DNA from: [Mycobacterium] vasticus
Lineage (GTDB): Bacteria; Actinomycetota; Actinomycetes; Mycobacteriales; Mycobacteriaceae
Direction: 5' to 3'
NCBI RefSeq assembly: GCF_020181595.1
Contig: NZ_CP084028.1
Span: forward strand, 2,303,193-2,367,192
DNA: 64,000 nt
Shown: positions 38,842 to 46,626 of the stretch, one piece after another
Numbering within the stretch: the stretch's first letter is position 1
How the letters are laid out: the number at the start of each line of letters is the position of its first letter
Program-made: the position numbers and the translations under genes
Notes under the pieces: generated by a model
Told to the model about the DNA's origin: nothing
Database searches by the model: none
The model's input: only the letters and a program-made list of their open reading frames with translations

Positions 38842-40212
38842 ATGGACCTGAAGCAGTTGAGGCGCCGGCTTCGATTTCGCGCCAGCCTGCTCAAGATCGG
38901 CACCGATGGGCTGATCGGCGTAGCCCGCGACCGGGCGACCGCCTACCGATATGTGCTGACGCGTCGCGAGACGGCTCCGCTGACCGATTTCGACCCGTTC
39001 GCGCCCGAGACCATGGCCGACCCGTATCCCGGCTACCGCACCCTGCTGTCCGGGTCGAAGGTCTGGTACAGCCGCAAACGCGGCATCTGGATCCTGCCGG
39101 GCTACGACGAGGTCCGCCAGGCGTTGCGTGACGACGAGGCGCTGTCCTCGGCGGAGAGCCAGGCCCGGTTCCGAGTGCGCCTGCAGACCATGAACGCCAC
39201 CGACCCGCCGGTGCACACCCGGCTGCGCCGGTCGGTGTCGCGGGCGTTCACCCCCCGCGCGATGAAGTCGTGGGAGATCAACATCAACCGTGCCGCCGAC
39301 GAACTCGTCGCCGCGATGATCGAACGCGGCCGGGTGGAGATCGTGGCAGATCTGGCCAAGCCCCTGCCGAACCGGCTGATCACGATGATGCTGGCCATTC
39401 CGCAGGAGGACCGTCACCAGTTCCTGGAATGGGCGGACACCATCAACGAGGCGGCTTTCGCGCCGCTGACCCCGCGGGGCATGGCGATGAACATGCGCTC
39501 AAGCCAGGCGGTCAACGCCATGTACGCCAGCCTCGACCCGATGATCAAGGAACGCCGCGCCACCCCGGGCGACGACCTGATCTCGATGCTGGCGGCTCCC
39601 AGCGGCGAGGACACGCTCTCCGACGACGAGGTGTTCTGGACAGCATCGATGCTGGTCGGGGCCGGCAGTGAGACGACGACGAACCTGATCTCCGGATTGT
39701 TCCTGACGTTGGCGCAGCGCCCGGATGTCTACACCCGGCTGCGGGAGAACCCGGAGCTGATTCCCGCTGCCATCGAGGAGCAGCTGCGACTGGTCTCGCC
39801 GGTGCAGGGCTTCTACCGGACCGCGACCCGCGACTACCAGGTCGGCGAGCACACCATCCCGGCCGGGGCGCGGGTGCTGGTGCTCTACGCGGCCGCCAAT
39901 CGCGATCCGCAGCACTACCCCGATCCCGACACGTTCGACCTGGACCGCAATCCGACCGACCACCTGGCGTTCGGCGGCGGCGCGCACTACTGCCTGGGCA
40001 CGCACCTGACCCGCATCGAGGTCGGCCGCGTGCTCACCCAGCTCATCCCCCATGTCAAGGCCATCCGATTGGATGGGGACTATCGCTACCTGGTCAACGC
40101 GACCATGCGCGGCCTGGAACACCTGCCCGTCGAATTGGTGCTCGCCGACGGGGAGCTCGCTGGCGACGGAACATCGATCGCCGCCGAGGGACGGTCGACG
40201 GGCGGCCTGTGA
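38842..40212 (+). CDS. Cytochrome P450
   Basis: The 456-residue soluble P450 shows the heme-binding loop FGGGAHYCLGTHL, whose Cys (about residue 391) ligates heme. The I-helix oxygen-activation motif is GAGSETTTNL, the ExxR of helix K is EEQLR, and DPPVHTRLRRSVSRAF is the C-helix. It would hydroxylate or otherwise oxidise a hydrophobic substrate using a ferredoxin and reductase encoded elsewhere. It lies between two homologous methyltransferase genes and is followed by one after 61 bases. I cannot assign a CYP family with confidence. Confidence 0.92.
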   Translation: MDLKQLRRRLRFRASLLKIGTDGLIGVARDRATAYRYVLTRRETAPLTDFDPFAPETMADPYPGYRTLLSGSKVWYSRKRGIWILPGYDEVRQALRDDEALSSAESQARFRVRLQTMNATDPPVHTRLRRSVSRAFTPRAMKSWEININRAADELVAAMIERGRVEIVADLAKPLPNRLITMMLAIPQEDRHQFLEWADTINEAAFAPLTPRGMAMNMRSSQAVNAMYASLDPMIKERRATPGDDLISMLAAPSGEDTLSDDEVFWTASMLVGAGSETTTNLISGLFLTLAQRPDVYTRLRENPELIPAAIEEQLRLVSPVQGFYRTATRDYQVGEHTIPAGARVLVLYAAANRDPQHYPDPDTFDLDRNPTDHLAFGGGAHYCLGTHLTRIEVGRVLTQLIPHVKAIRLDGDYRYLVNATMRGLEHLPVELVLADGELAGDGTSIAAEGRSTGGL

Positions 40213-40273
40213 GCGCTGCCACCCCCCTCACCCACCCACCGCTGCGGCAGCCCGGCCATGAAATACTGGCCGG

Positions 40274-41095
40274 ATGGTCACGATGAACCGCCTGATATTC
40301 AATCCGGTCTCCCACCGCGTCATGACGAACCCGTTCGTCTACCACCTGCTGTTCACCTCGTTCGTGACCAAGCGCTTCTCCACCCAGACCAAGCTGCTCA
40401 GCGGTGACGACTGGCTGTTCTTGAACTACGGCTACGAAGAAGACCCGGCGATGGCGATTCCGCTGGATGCGTCCGACGAGCCCAACCGGTTCTTCATTCA
40501 GCAATACCACCGCACCGCCGCCTTGGCTGACATGGCCGGCAAGAAGGTGCTCGAGGTGAGCTGTGGCCACGGTGGCGGCGCCTCGTACGTGGCCCGCACC
40601 TTCAAGCCCGCCTCTTACACCGGCCTGGACCTCAACCCGACCGCCATCGAGTTCTGCCGGGAGCGTCACCAGCTGCCCGGAATGGACTTCGTGCTCGGCG
40701 ACGCCGAGAACCTGCCGTTCGAGGACGGCTCGTTCGACGTGGTGTTCCAAGTGGAGGCATCGCACCTGTACCCGCACCCGGCGAAGTTCTTCAACGGCGC
40801 GGCGCGCGTTCTGGCCCCCGGTGGGCACTTCCTCTACACCGACTTCCGCCGCCGCAGCGAGCTGCCGCAGTGGGACGCCGAGTTGGCCGCCACCGGACTG
40901 CGGCTGGTGACCCAAGAGGACATCAGCATGGATGTGCTGCGCGGCAACGAGAACAACCTGGGCCGCAAGCAGGAGAAGATCGCCCACCACGGTGGCCTGG
41001 CCCGATTCGCGAGCGCCGCAACCGACTGGACGTTCAACGGTGCGCTGAAGAACGGCGAGTTCGTCTACCGGCTGTACTGCTTCACCAAGGACTGA
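40274..41095 (+). CDS. SAM-dependent methyltransferase, Rv2952-like, copy 2
   Basis: The 273-residue protein is a paralogue of the gene at 37842. It is at least as close to Rv2952 in places: WLFLNYGYEEDPAM, IPLDASDEPNRFFIQQYHRTAA, VLEVSCGHGGGASYVART, GDAENLPFEDGSFDVVF and the C-terminal FVYRLYCFTKD. O-methylation of a lipid hydroxyl is expected. A later ATG at 40283 is also possible. A G+C-rich inverted repeat follows (41103-41130). It is convergent with the dehydrogenase gene at 41129. Confidence 0.85.
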   Translation: MVTMNRLIFNPVSHRVMTNPFVYHLLFTSFVTKRFSTQTKLLSGDDWLFLNYGYEEDPAMAIPLDASDEPNRFFIQQYHRTAALADMAGKKVLEVSCGHGGGASYVARTFKPASYTGLDLNPTAIEFCRERHQLPGMDFVLGDAENLPFEDGSFDVVFQVEASHLYPHPAKFFNGAARVLAPGGHFLYTDFRRRSELPQWDAELAATGLRLVTQEDISMDVLRGNENNLGRKQEKIAHHGGLARFASAATDWTFNGALKNGEFVYRLYCFTKD

Positions 41096-41102
41096 CCGAC
41101 GC

Positions 41103-41130
41103 AGCCCGGCGCCGACCAGGTAGCCGGGCT
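41103..41130. repeat. Inverted repeat between convergent genes
   Basis: AGCCCGG (41103-41109) and CCGGGCT (41124-41130) form a 7-base stem with a 14-base loop in the gap between the methyltransferase and dehydrogenase stops. There is no T-tract. It may act as a weak bidirectional terminator. Confidence 0.4.
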
Positions 41131-41974
41131 AGGGGGCCGAACGTGTCGGCGGCGGGACGAGCCGTGCCGCCAGGGGCGGGACCACCCGCTGGTAAGCGGA
41201 CCCGGTGAGCCGCAGCAACAGGTCCAGAATCTTGGTGTCGGGACCTACCAGGATGCGGGGCTGATTGCGGCGTACCGCGCGCAGAATGACCTGCGCGGCG
41301 CGCTCCGGCGAGGTGGTCCAGCCCCGCTTGTCATAGCGGCTGACCAGGTCGACCTCGCCCAGGTACTCGGCCGCAGCCATGTTGTCGATGAACGAGGTTT
41401 TGGTGCCGCCCGGAAACACCGCGGTCACCTTCACCGGATGCTTGGCCAGCGCCATCTCCTGGCGCAATGCCTCGGTGAATCCGCGCACGGCGAACTTGGC
41501 CGAGTTGTATGCGGCCTGTCCCGGCAGCGCGAACAACCCGAAGGCGCTGGAAACATTCACCACATGACCGTCGCCGGAGGCGATCAGGTGCGGCAGAAAA
41601 GCTTTGGTGCCGTTGACCACACCCCAGAAGTCGATGTTCATCACCCGTTCGAACTCCTCGAAACTGGTGATCTCGATGTCGCCGAAGAACGCGATGCCGG
41701 CATTGTTGTAGATCTGGTTGATGCCGCCGAAGTGCTCGGCGACCCGGTCGGCGTAGGCCAGGAACGCGGCCCGGTCGGCCACGTCGAGCCGGTCGGCCAG
41801 CACGTCGGCACCCATCGCGGTCAGCTGCTGGTGGGTGCGGGCCAATCCGTCGGCATTGACATCGCTGATGGCGACCCTGGCGCCGGCGCGGGCCAGTTCC
41901 ACCGCCAGTGCCTGGCCGATCCCGGACCCGGCCCCGGTGACGGCGGCAACCTTGCCCGCGAATCCCCGTATCAT
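41129..41974 (-). CDS. Short-chain dehydrogenase/reductase (SDR)
   Basis: The 281-residue classical SDR begins with the nucleotide-binding loop VTGAGSGIGQAL. It has NNAGIAF and the catalytic Ser and YxxxK in NVSSAFGLFALPGQAAYNSAK. It should oxidise an alcohol or reduce a ketone with NAD(P)(H). The ATG at 41974 overlaps the stop of the upstream SDR gene by one base, so both are translated together. The C-terminal 60 residues (TSPERAAQVILRAVRRNQPRI) resemble mycobacterial SDRs linked to lipid metabolism. Substrate unknown. Confidence 0.9.
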   Translation of the reverse strand: MIRGFAGKVAAVTGAGSGIGQALAVELARAGARVAISDVNADGLARTHQQLTAMGADVLADRLDVADRAAFLAYADRVAEHFGGINQIYNNAGIAFFGDIEITSFEEFERVMNIDFWGVVNGTKAFLPHLIASGDGHVVNVSSAFGLFALPGQAAYNSAKFAVRGFTEALRQEMALAKHPVKVTAVFPGGTKTSFIDNMAAAEYLGEVDLVSRYDKRGWTTSPERAAQVILRAVRRNQPRILVGPDTKILDLLLRLTGSAYQRVVPPLAARLVPPPTRSAP

Positions 41975-42780
41975 CAGCCGCCGGCCAGCTGGCGGTAGAC
42001 CCGCCCGACGATCGGCGCAATGATGCTGCGCGGCGCGTACTGGTTGGTGACCGACATGACCTTCGCGGGCAAGCCGGGAACCACGCGCATCTTGTTGCGC
42101 GCCAAGCCGTCCAGGGAGACCTTCGCGGCCTGTTCGGGTGAGACCCACAGATAGTCGGGCACCAGCTTGCTGGTGGTCGCCTCGTCGACAGACTCGACGG
42201 TGAAGGTACGCACCGGACCGGGCGCCAGCAGCGTCACGTGTACCCCCGAGCCGCGCAATTCGCAGTGCAGGGACTCACTGAAACTGTTGATGAAGGCCTT
42301 GGTGGCCGCATAGGTGGCGTTGTTGGGGATCGGCGCATTGCCCGCCGTCGAACCGGACATCAGGATGCCGCCGGAACCTCGCTCGAGCATTCCCGGCAGG
42401 ACCGCCAGGACCAGGTCGTGGACCCCGGCAGCGTTGAGTTGCACCAGATCACGCTCCCCCGCCGCGTCCAGCTGCGAAACCGGTCCGATGGTGGCGGCGC
42501 CGGCGTTGGCGCACAGTATCGAGATGTGACGGGACGCCAGCTCGTCGCGCAGCGCCGCTCGCGCAGCGGCGTCGGCCAGATCAGCCGGCCGCACTTCGAC
42601 CGTGACGTGATGCTTGTCGGCCAGCTTGGCTGCGAGGTCGTTGAGCAGCTCTTCGCGCCGGGCGGTGATGATGAGGCTATGACCACGGGCCGCCAGCTCG
42701 GCGGCCAGCGCCTCGCCTATTCCGTGGGACGCTCCGGTGACTACGGCCCGGGCATCCGGGTGCGGGGACGGTACTGACAC
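41974..42780 (-). CDS. Short-chain dehydrogenase/reductase (SDR)
   Basis: The 268-residue SDR starts at GTG 42780 (VSVPSPHP). The cofactor loop is VVTGASHGIGEALAAEL, with CANAGAATIG in place of the usual NNAG. The active site is in LMSGSTAGNAPIPNNATYAATKAF (Ser, Tyr and Lys present). It is the first gene of a coupled SDR pair, and its TGA overlaps the next ATG. The family is typical for reduction of keto-acyl or steroid-like substrates. The actual substrate is unknown. Confidence 0.88.
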   Translation of the reverse strand: MSVPSPHPDARAVVTGASHGIGEALAAELAARGHSLIITARREELLNDLAAKLADKHHVTVEVRPADLADAAARAALRDELASRHISILCANAGAATIGPVSQLDAAGERDLVQLNAAGVHDLVLAVLPGMLERGSGGILMSGSTAGNAPIPNNATYAATKAFINSFSESLHCELRGSGVHVTLLAPGPVRTFTVESVDEATTSKLVPDYLWVSPEQAAKVSLDGLARNKMRVVPGLPAKVMSVTNQYAPRSIIAPIVGRVYRQLAGG

Positions 42781-42853
42781 GCAGCGAGTATACAGAGAGC
42801 GAAATGCCCGATCGGCCGACCAGCACAACGGTATTGGGGCCGACGGCTCCGGA

Positions 42854-43639
42854 TTACAGCCCGCGGTCGGTCAGCCAGCTGTCAATACGGTCGGCGACCG
42901 CTTCCCAGCCGGGCTCAAGCATCATGTCGTGGCCCATCGCCGGAAAGAACTCGGCGGTGGTCCCATAGGCCCGCGCGGTCGCCAGGACTTCTTCGCGGGT
43001 GTGCGCACCGTCGTCGTCGGCGCCCAGGACCAACAGCGGGGTGGCGATGCGGTCCGGTCGCGGTAGCCGCAGCACCGCGCAGTCCACCCCGATCCGAGAG
43101 CTCTCCTCCTGCAGGCGCGCCGCGTACTTCACCACGACGTCCTCCGGCGTCCCCGGGGAGAAGAACCGCTCCCGGGCCAGCTCCGGAGTGCTGATGTAGG
43201 GCAGCGCGCGACCCGTGACCATCATCTTGATGAAGTGCCACGGCCGATGCCGCAGCCAGCGCCGGGCGGATCCGAGGTTGCCCTGCGGCGGCATCGATGT
43301 CAGCAGCACCCCGGCGGGCGCATCATGGGTCTCCAGATACTTCTGCACGATGAATCCGCCCATCGAGTGACCGATGATCACCGGCGCCACCGGGAGGCCT
43401 GCGGCGGCCTCGGCGATGTCGGCGACATAGTCGCTGACCGAGCAGGCCCGCAGCGGCTTGTCCGAACCGCTGCCGCCATGCCCGCGGAAGCTCACCGCCA
43501 CGGCCCGATAGCCACGGTCGGCGAAATAGTCCAGAAAGTTCTCCGCCCAGCACCAAGCGCCGTGCCAGGCACCGTGGACGAACAGCAGCGGAACCGGGTG
43601 GGCCGCGCTGGCCTGCCCGCGGTCGATCAGCTCAAGCAC
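42854..43639 (-). CDS. Alpha/beta hydrolase
   Basis: The 261-residue cytoplasmic hydrolase has the oxyanion loop FVHGAWHGAWCW, the nucleophile elbow IIGHSMGGFI (Ser near residue 92), the acid in LLVLGADDDG and the catalytic His in FFPAMGHDMML. It lacks a signal peptide. It lies 73 bases upstream of the SDR pair on the same strand and may belong to the same transcript. Possible roles include hydrolysis of an ester or lactone such as a Baeyer-Villiger product; this is inference. Confidence 0.9.
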   Translation of the reverse strand: MLELIDRGQASAAHPVPLLFVHGAWHGAWCWAENFLDYFADRGYRAVAVSFRGHGGSGSDKPLRACSVSDYVADIAEAAAGLPVAPVIIGHSMGGFIVQKYLETHDAPAGVLLTSMPPQGNLGSARRWLRHRPWHFIKMMVTGRALPYISTPELARERFFSPGTPEDVVVKYAARLQEESSRIGVDCAVLRLPRPDRIATPLLVLGADDDGAHTREEVLATARAYGTTAEFFPAMGHDMMLEPGWEAVADRIDSWLTDRGL

Positions 43640-43683
43640 GCCGAGGCCGGAGTGTTGCAGCCTGTTTCAGCATGCCTACGTCA

Positions 43684-44409
43684 TCAGAACGGAGAAAATT
43701 CGCCGGGAGCCGTCACGAGGTCGTTCCAGCCGGCGGCGGGGTTGAAGTCCGAGACATCGAACAACTGCGACTCGATGTAGGGCGAGCCGAAGAACGAGCC
43801 GTTCTCCAGCCAGGAGACGTCGAATGCGCCGAACGGCGTGGTGAACCAGGTGCCGATCGCGTCGTTGTTGGGACCGACGTTACCCGCACCGACCAGGTCG
43901 ATGTAGACGTATCCCCAGGGCCCGAAGAAGTTGCCCCAGTTGTGGACGTTGATCACGCCCCACTCGATGTTCGTACCCGAGTTCTCGAAGTACTCCGGGG
44001 GCAGAATGATCTGCTGCTGGGAGGTGTAGTACTCCATCGTGTCGATGACGGGAAGATTGAGCCCACCGAAGATGTATGAGGCATCTTTGAGGTCCAGGGG
44101 TTCGCCGTCCACCGTCACGTACTTGGTCATGAAGTCCCCGACGAACGGAGCGATGTTCTTCGAGTCGAAGTCGAACAGCTGGGTGCCCGACAGGGTGCGC
44201 TGATACCAGGGGTTGCCGACCATCCCGGTGATGTCCGGCGCGGCGGTCGGGGTCAGTCCGAACACGTTCGGAACATTGAGACCGTAGTTCCCGGGGGTGG
44301 TGGTCGGGCCGTCCTGCAGCTCGTCTGCACTGGCCGAACCCATCGAGAGCGCCATCGCCGTCAAAACGCCGCCAGCAACCACGCCAATCAACGTGACATT
44401 GCGATTCAT
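43684..44409 (-). CDS. Secreted acidic, aromatic-rich protein of unknown function
   Basis: The 241-residue protein has a clean signal peptide (MNRNVTLIGVVAGGVLTAMA, then LSMGSASADE). The mature part is acidic and rich in Trp, Phe, Tyr, Asn, Gly and Pro, without cysteines, and ends ...APGEFSPF with a C-terminal Phe. A good ribosome-binding site, AGAGGAA, precedes the ATG at 44409. I recognise no family. It resembles the protein at 12486 in signal sequence, length and composition, though clear alignment is not obvious by eye. It precedes two larger secreted proteins. Confidence 0.68.
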   Translation of the reverse strand: MNRNVTLIGVVAGGVLTAMALSMGSASADELQDGPTTTPGNYGLNVPNVFGLTPTAAPDITGMVGNPWYQRTLSGTQLFDFDSKNIAPFVGDFMTKYVTVDGEPLDLKDASYIFGGLNLPVIDTMEYYTSQQQIILPPEYFENSGTNIEWGVINVHNWGNFFGPWGYVYIDLVGAGNVGPNNDAIGTWFTTPFGAFDVSWLENGSFFGSPYIESQLFDVSDFNPAAGWNDLVTAPGEFSPF

Positions 44410-44797
44410 AGTTCCTCTACCCCCGAAGTGGTTTGTCCTGGTACTCAGCTAACCGGAACCTGAGTAGTTCCGTAGTTGTGCCAAGACAGCAGCATAGCGG
44501 TTAACCGTCAGACCGCAACCCGAAGGGCACACCGGCCGCGTCATCGCACGGCGTCAGGGGCAAAACAGTGCAAGATCGGCGCCCGCCGGTGCGGCTCAAG
44601 CACTTCACCGGCCGGCTGAGAATGCGGTGAACGGCCGACGCGTCATTACGTGCGCGTGCCGACAGGGTCGTACCACGCGCGCACCACCCAGCGTCGATCA
44701 TGCAAGTGCGCTGACGCGAACGCCTCGAACCCGGGCACGCGTGGCAAACTCGACGAACCGCCGGTGATGCGCCGCGTTGCCGGACGGAGAACTCCCG
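44410..44797. other. Intergenic stretch, no gene seen
   Basis: These 388 bases lie between two leftward secreted-protein genes. The first 20 bases carry the ribosome-binding site of the gene at 43684. The rest is GC-rich with no convincing coding frame, hairpin terminator or repeat. Short open frames here lack any recognisable protein features. Confidence 0.5.
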
Positions 44798-46444
44798 CTA
44801 GACGCCGAGTCCGCTGAACAAACTGGACCAGTCGAACGCGTCAGCGTCAGCCGCACCGATGTACGGGTGGGTGTACGGTTCGCCATCCAGTACGTATTCA
44901 CCGGGGTCGGGCAGCCCCACGGGTTCGTGCGGAATACCCGCCAGTGCAGCCAAGGTGCCCTCGATGTCGAACGGCGCGAAGATACCGACGTTACTGAAGA
45001 GGTTGAACAGGTAGTCGCCCGTCCCAGTGCCAAGCAAGGCGTTCATGCCCTGGTGGATCTCGTCGAGGGACGGCAGGTTCTGACCGAAGTTGAAGAACGG
45101 CGGCAGCTCCCTGGGGTCCGACATCCCAGGGTTGCCGAAGTTGAACCAGGTCTGGTTCCAGCGCCAGAGGTTCGCCTCGGACGAGATGAACGTCGGTGTC
45201 GAGATATTGGCGGTGCCGTCGGCGTAGTCGTGCAGCCATTCATCGAGCACCGGGTTTCCCTTCCACATATCGCTGATCGCCTGGATCATGATGTAGTAGC
45301 TGGGCTGCAGGTGGTGGCCGGGGTCGAGGTCCGGGAACAGACACGGACCCGGGCAGAACGGGCTGCCCGGCACCAGCGGGTTGAACGCGATGGCGAACGA
45401 GGCCATCAGCGACTGCATGCCGCGACCCAGTTCGACGATGTCGGGCAGCTCGAACTTGCTGATGTCGAAGGGCTGCTGGAGGCTCTCCCAGAAGTTGTCG
45501 AACGGCTGCTGGAAGTCCATCGAGTAAGACGTGCCCGCCCACGGCATCAGCGGCGTGTCTTCGGGCATCGCCGCGATTCTGTCTTCGATACCGGGATTGT
45601 CGGCAATGATCTGCTCGTAGTTCGGGTTGTTCTGGAGATTCTCCAGTGCCTGCGCCGGCGTAATGGTGCCCTGCCAGAGGAACTGGTCATGCGCGATGCC
45701 CGCGTCCTGCATGGGCACCGACGTCGGGTCGAAGAAGTATGACTTGCCGTCCGTCATCTCCGAGAACGGAACCTGGAACCAGTTGTCGATCAGCGGGAAT
45801 TTCTGCAGCCCCGTGGCGATGGCCAGGCTCCACAGCATCTGGTCAAGCGCGGTGACGCCGGTGATCGGGCTGGTCGGCATGACCGGCAGGCACCACAGGC
45901 TCTCACAGACCTTGTCGGCGGGGATCTCGACGGCGAGGAGCATCGACAGCTGCTGTCCCAGACCCGGGTACATCAAGTCATCCTCGTGCCCCGCACCGGA
46001 GAGCACCGGGAACGGGACCATCATCTCCATCAGACCTTGGAAGTGGGCCGGGTCCCCGGGGTCTTCACCCCAGACATTGGTCGGGCTGCCGACCAGCCAG
46101 GGTCCGCTGAACAGCAGGGACTGCGCCAGCGTACTCAGGCCATTGATCGAGTTGGCGGGGGCGTTGAACAGCGCCTGCGCGAAGTTCAACGGCACGTTGA
46201 GCAAAGACTCGTCAGCCACCAACTGGGTTGCGCGCCGGACTACTGAGTCTGCGGCGTCCAGCGGCGAGACCGCCACGACAGGTGTGGCTGCAACGATGCC
46301 GGCTGCAGCGACCGCGATACCCCCCCGGATATTCTGACGCTGCAGAGCACGGAACGGATCAGTCATCACGAGCTTGCGCTGCGGCACCGCTCGGTGCCTA
46401 CCACCAGTTGCGGAGCGACGCTCTCGCATCACAACATCTTTCAC
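44798..46444 (-). CDS. Exported protein of unknown function, paralogue A
   Basis: From GTG 46444 the protein has 548 residues; ATG 46429 is an alternative start. An N-terminal hydrophobic segment (GGIAVAAAGIVAATPVVAVS) follows a basic stretch, suggesting export. The body repeats many blocks of the next gene: SLLNVPLNFAQALFNAP, a TNVWGEDPGDPAHF box, LGQQLSMLLAVEIP, WFQVPFSEM, LMPWAGTSYSMDFQQPFDNFW and GNPVLDEWLHDYADGT. It is acidic and aromatic-rich. I recognise no named family or catalytic motif. A promoter with a flanking inverted repeat lies upstream. Probably an envelope or secreted protein specific to mycobacteria. Confidence 0.72.
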   Translation of the reverse strand: MKDVVMRERRSATGGRHRAVPQRKLVMTDPFRALQRQNIRGGIAVAAAGIVAATPVVAVSPLDAADSVVRRATQLVADESLLNVPLNFAQALFNAPANSINGLSTLAQSLLFSGPWLVGSPTNVWGEDPGDPAHFQGLMEMMVPFPVLSGAGHEDDLMYPGLGQQLSMLLAVEIPADKVCESLWCLPVMPTSPITGVTALDQMLWSLAIATGLQKFPLIDNWFQVPFSEMTDGKSYFFDPTSVPMQDAGIAHDQFLWQGTITPAQALENLQNNPNYEQIIADNPGIEDRIAAMPEDTPLMPWAGTSYSMDFQQPFDNFWESLQQPFDISKFELPDIVELGRGMQSLMASFAIAFNPLVPGSPFCPGPCLFPDLDPGHHLQPSYYIMIQAISDMWKGNPVLDEWLHDYADGTANISTPTFISSEANLWRWNQTWFNFGNPGMSDPRELPPFFNFGQNLPSLDEIHQGMNALLGTGTGDYLFNLFSNVGIFAPFDIEGTLAALAGIPHEPVGLPDPGEYVLDGEPYTHPYIGAADADAFDWSSLFSGLGV

Positions 46445-46476
46445 AAGTCCCCCTTGAGTCCCGACCGAACCGTGAC

Positions 46477-46506
46477 AGCATATAGGTGTAACGGTCCGAT
46501 GTCTAA
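46477..46506 (-). promoter_or_regulatory. Promoter of the gene at 44798
   Basis: On the minus strand, TTAGAC (46506-46501) and TATGCT (46482-46477) are separated by 18 bases, a fair sigma-A-type -35/-10 pair. AGGGGGA follows just before the GTG at 46444. The start lies about 32 bases downstream of the -10. Confidence 0.55.
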
Positions 46507-46510
46507 GCGA

Positions 46511-46528
46511 GTACAAATCAACTTGTAC
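46511..46528. promoter_or_regulatory. Inverted repeat GTACAA-N6-TTGTAC, candidate operator
   Basis: A perfect 6-6-6 inverted repeat lies 4 bases upstream of the -35 of the promoter above. Its geometry suits a dimeric helix-turn-helix regulator. No regulator gene is adjacent. Confidence 0.5.
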
Positions 46529-46626
46529 CGCAGGATAATGTCCGTTAAGCGGTCTTTTAGGTTTTATTTAGCATTAGTCGTCCAGCCAGGCTCGATCGCC
46601 GTAGCCGTCCAGGTGTAGCGACCGAT

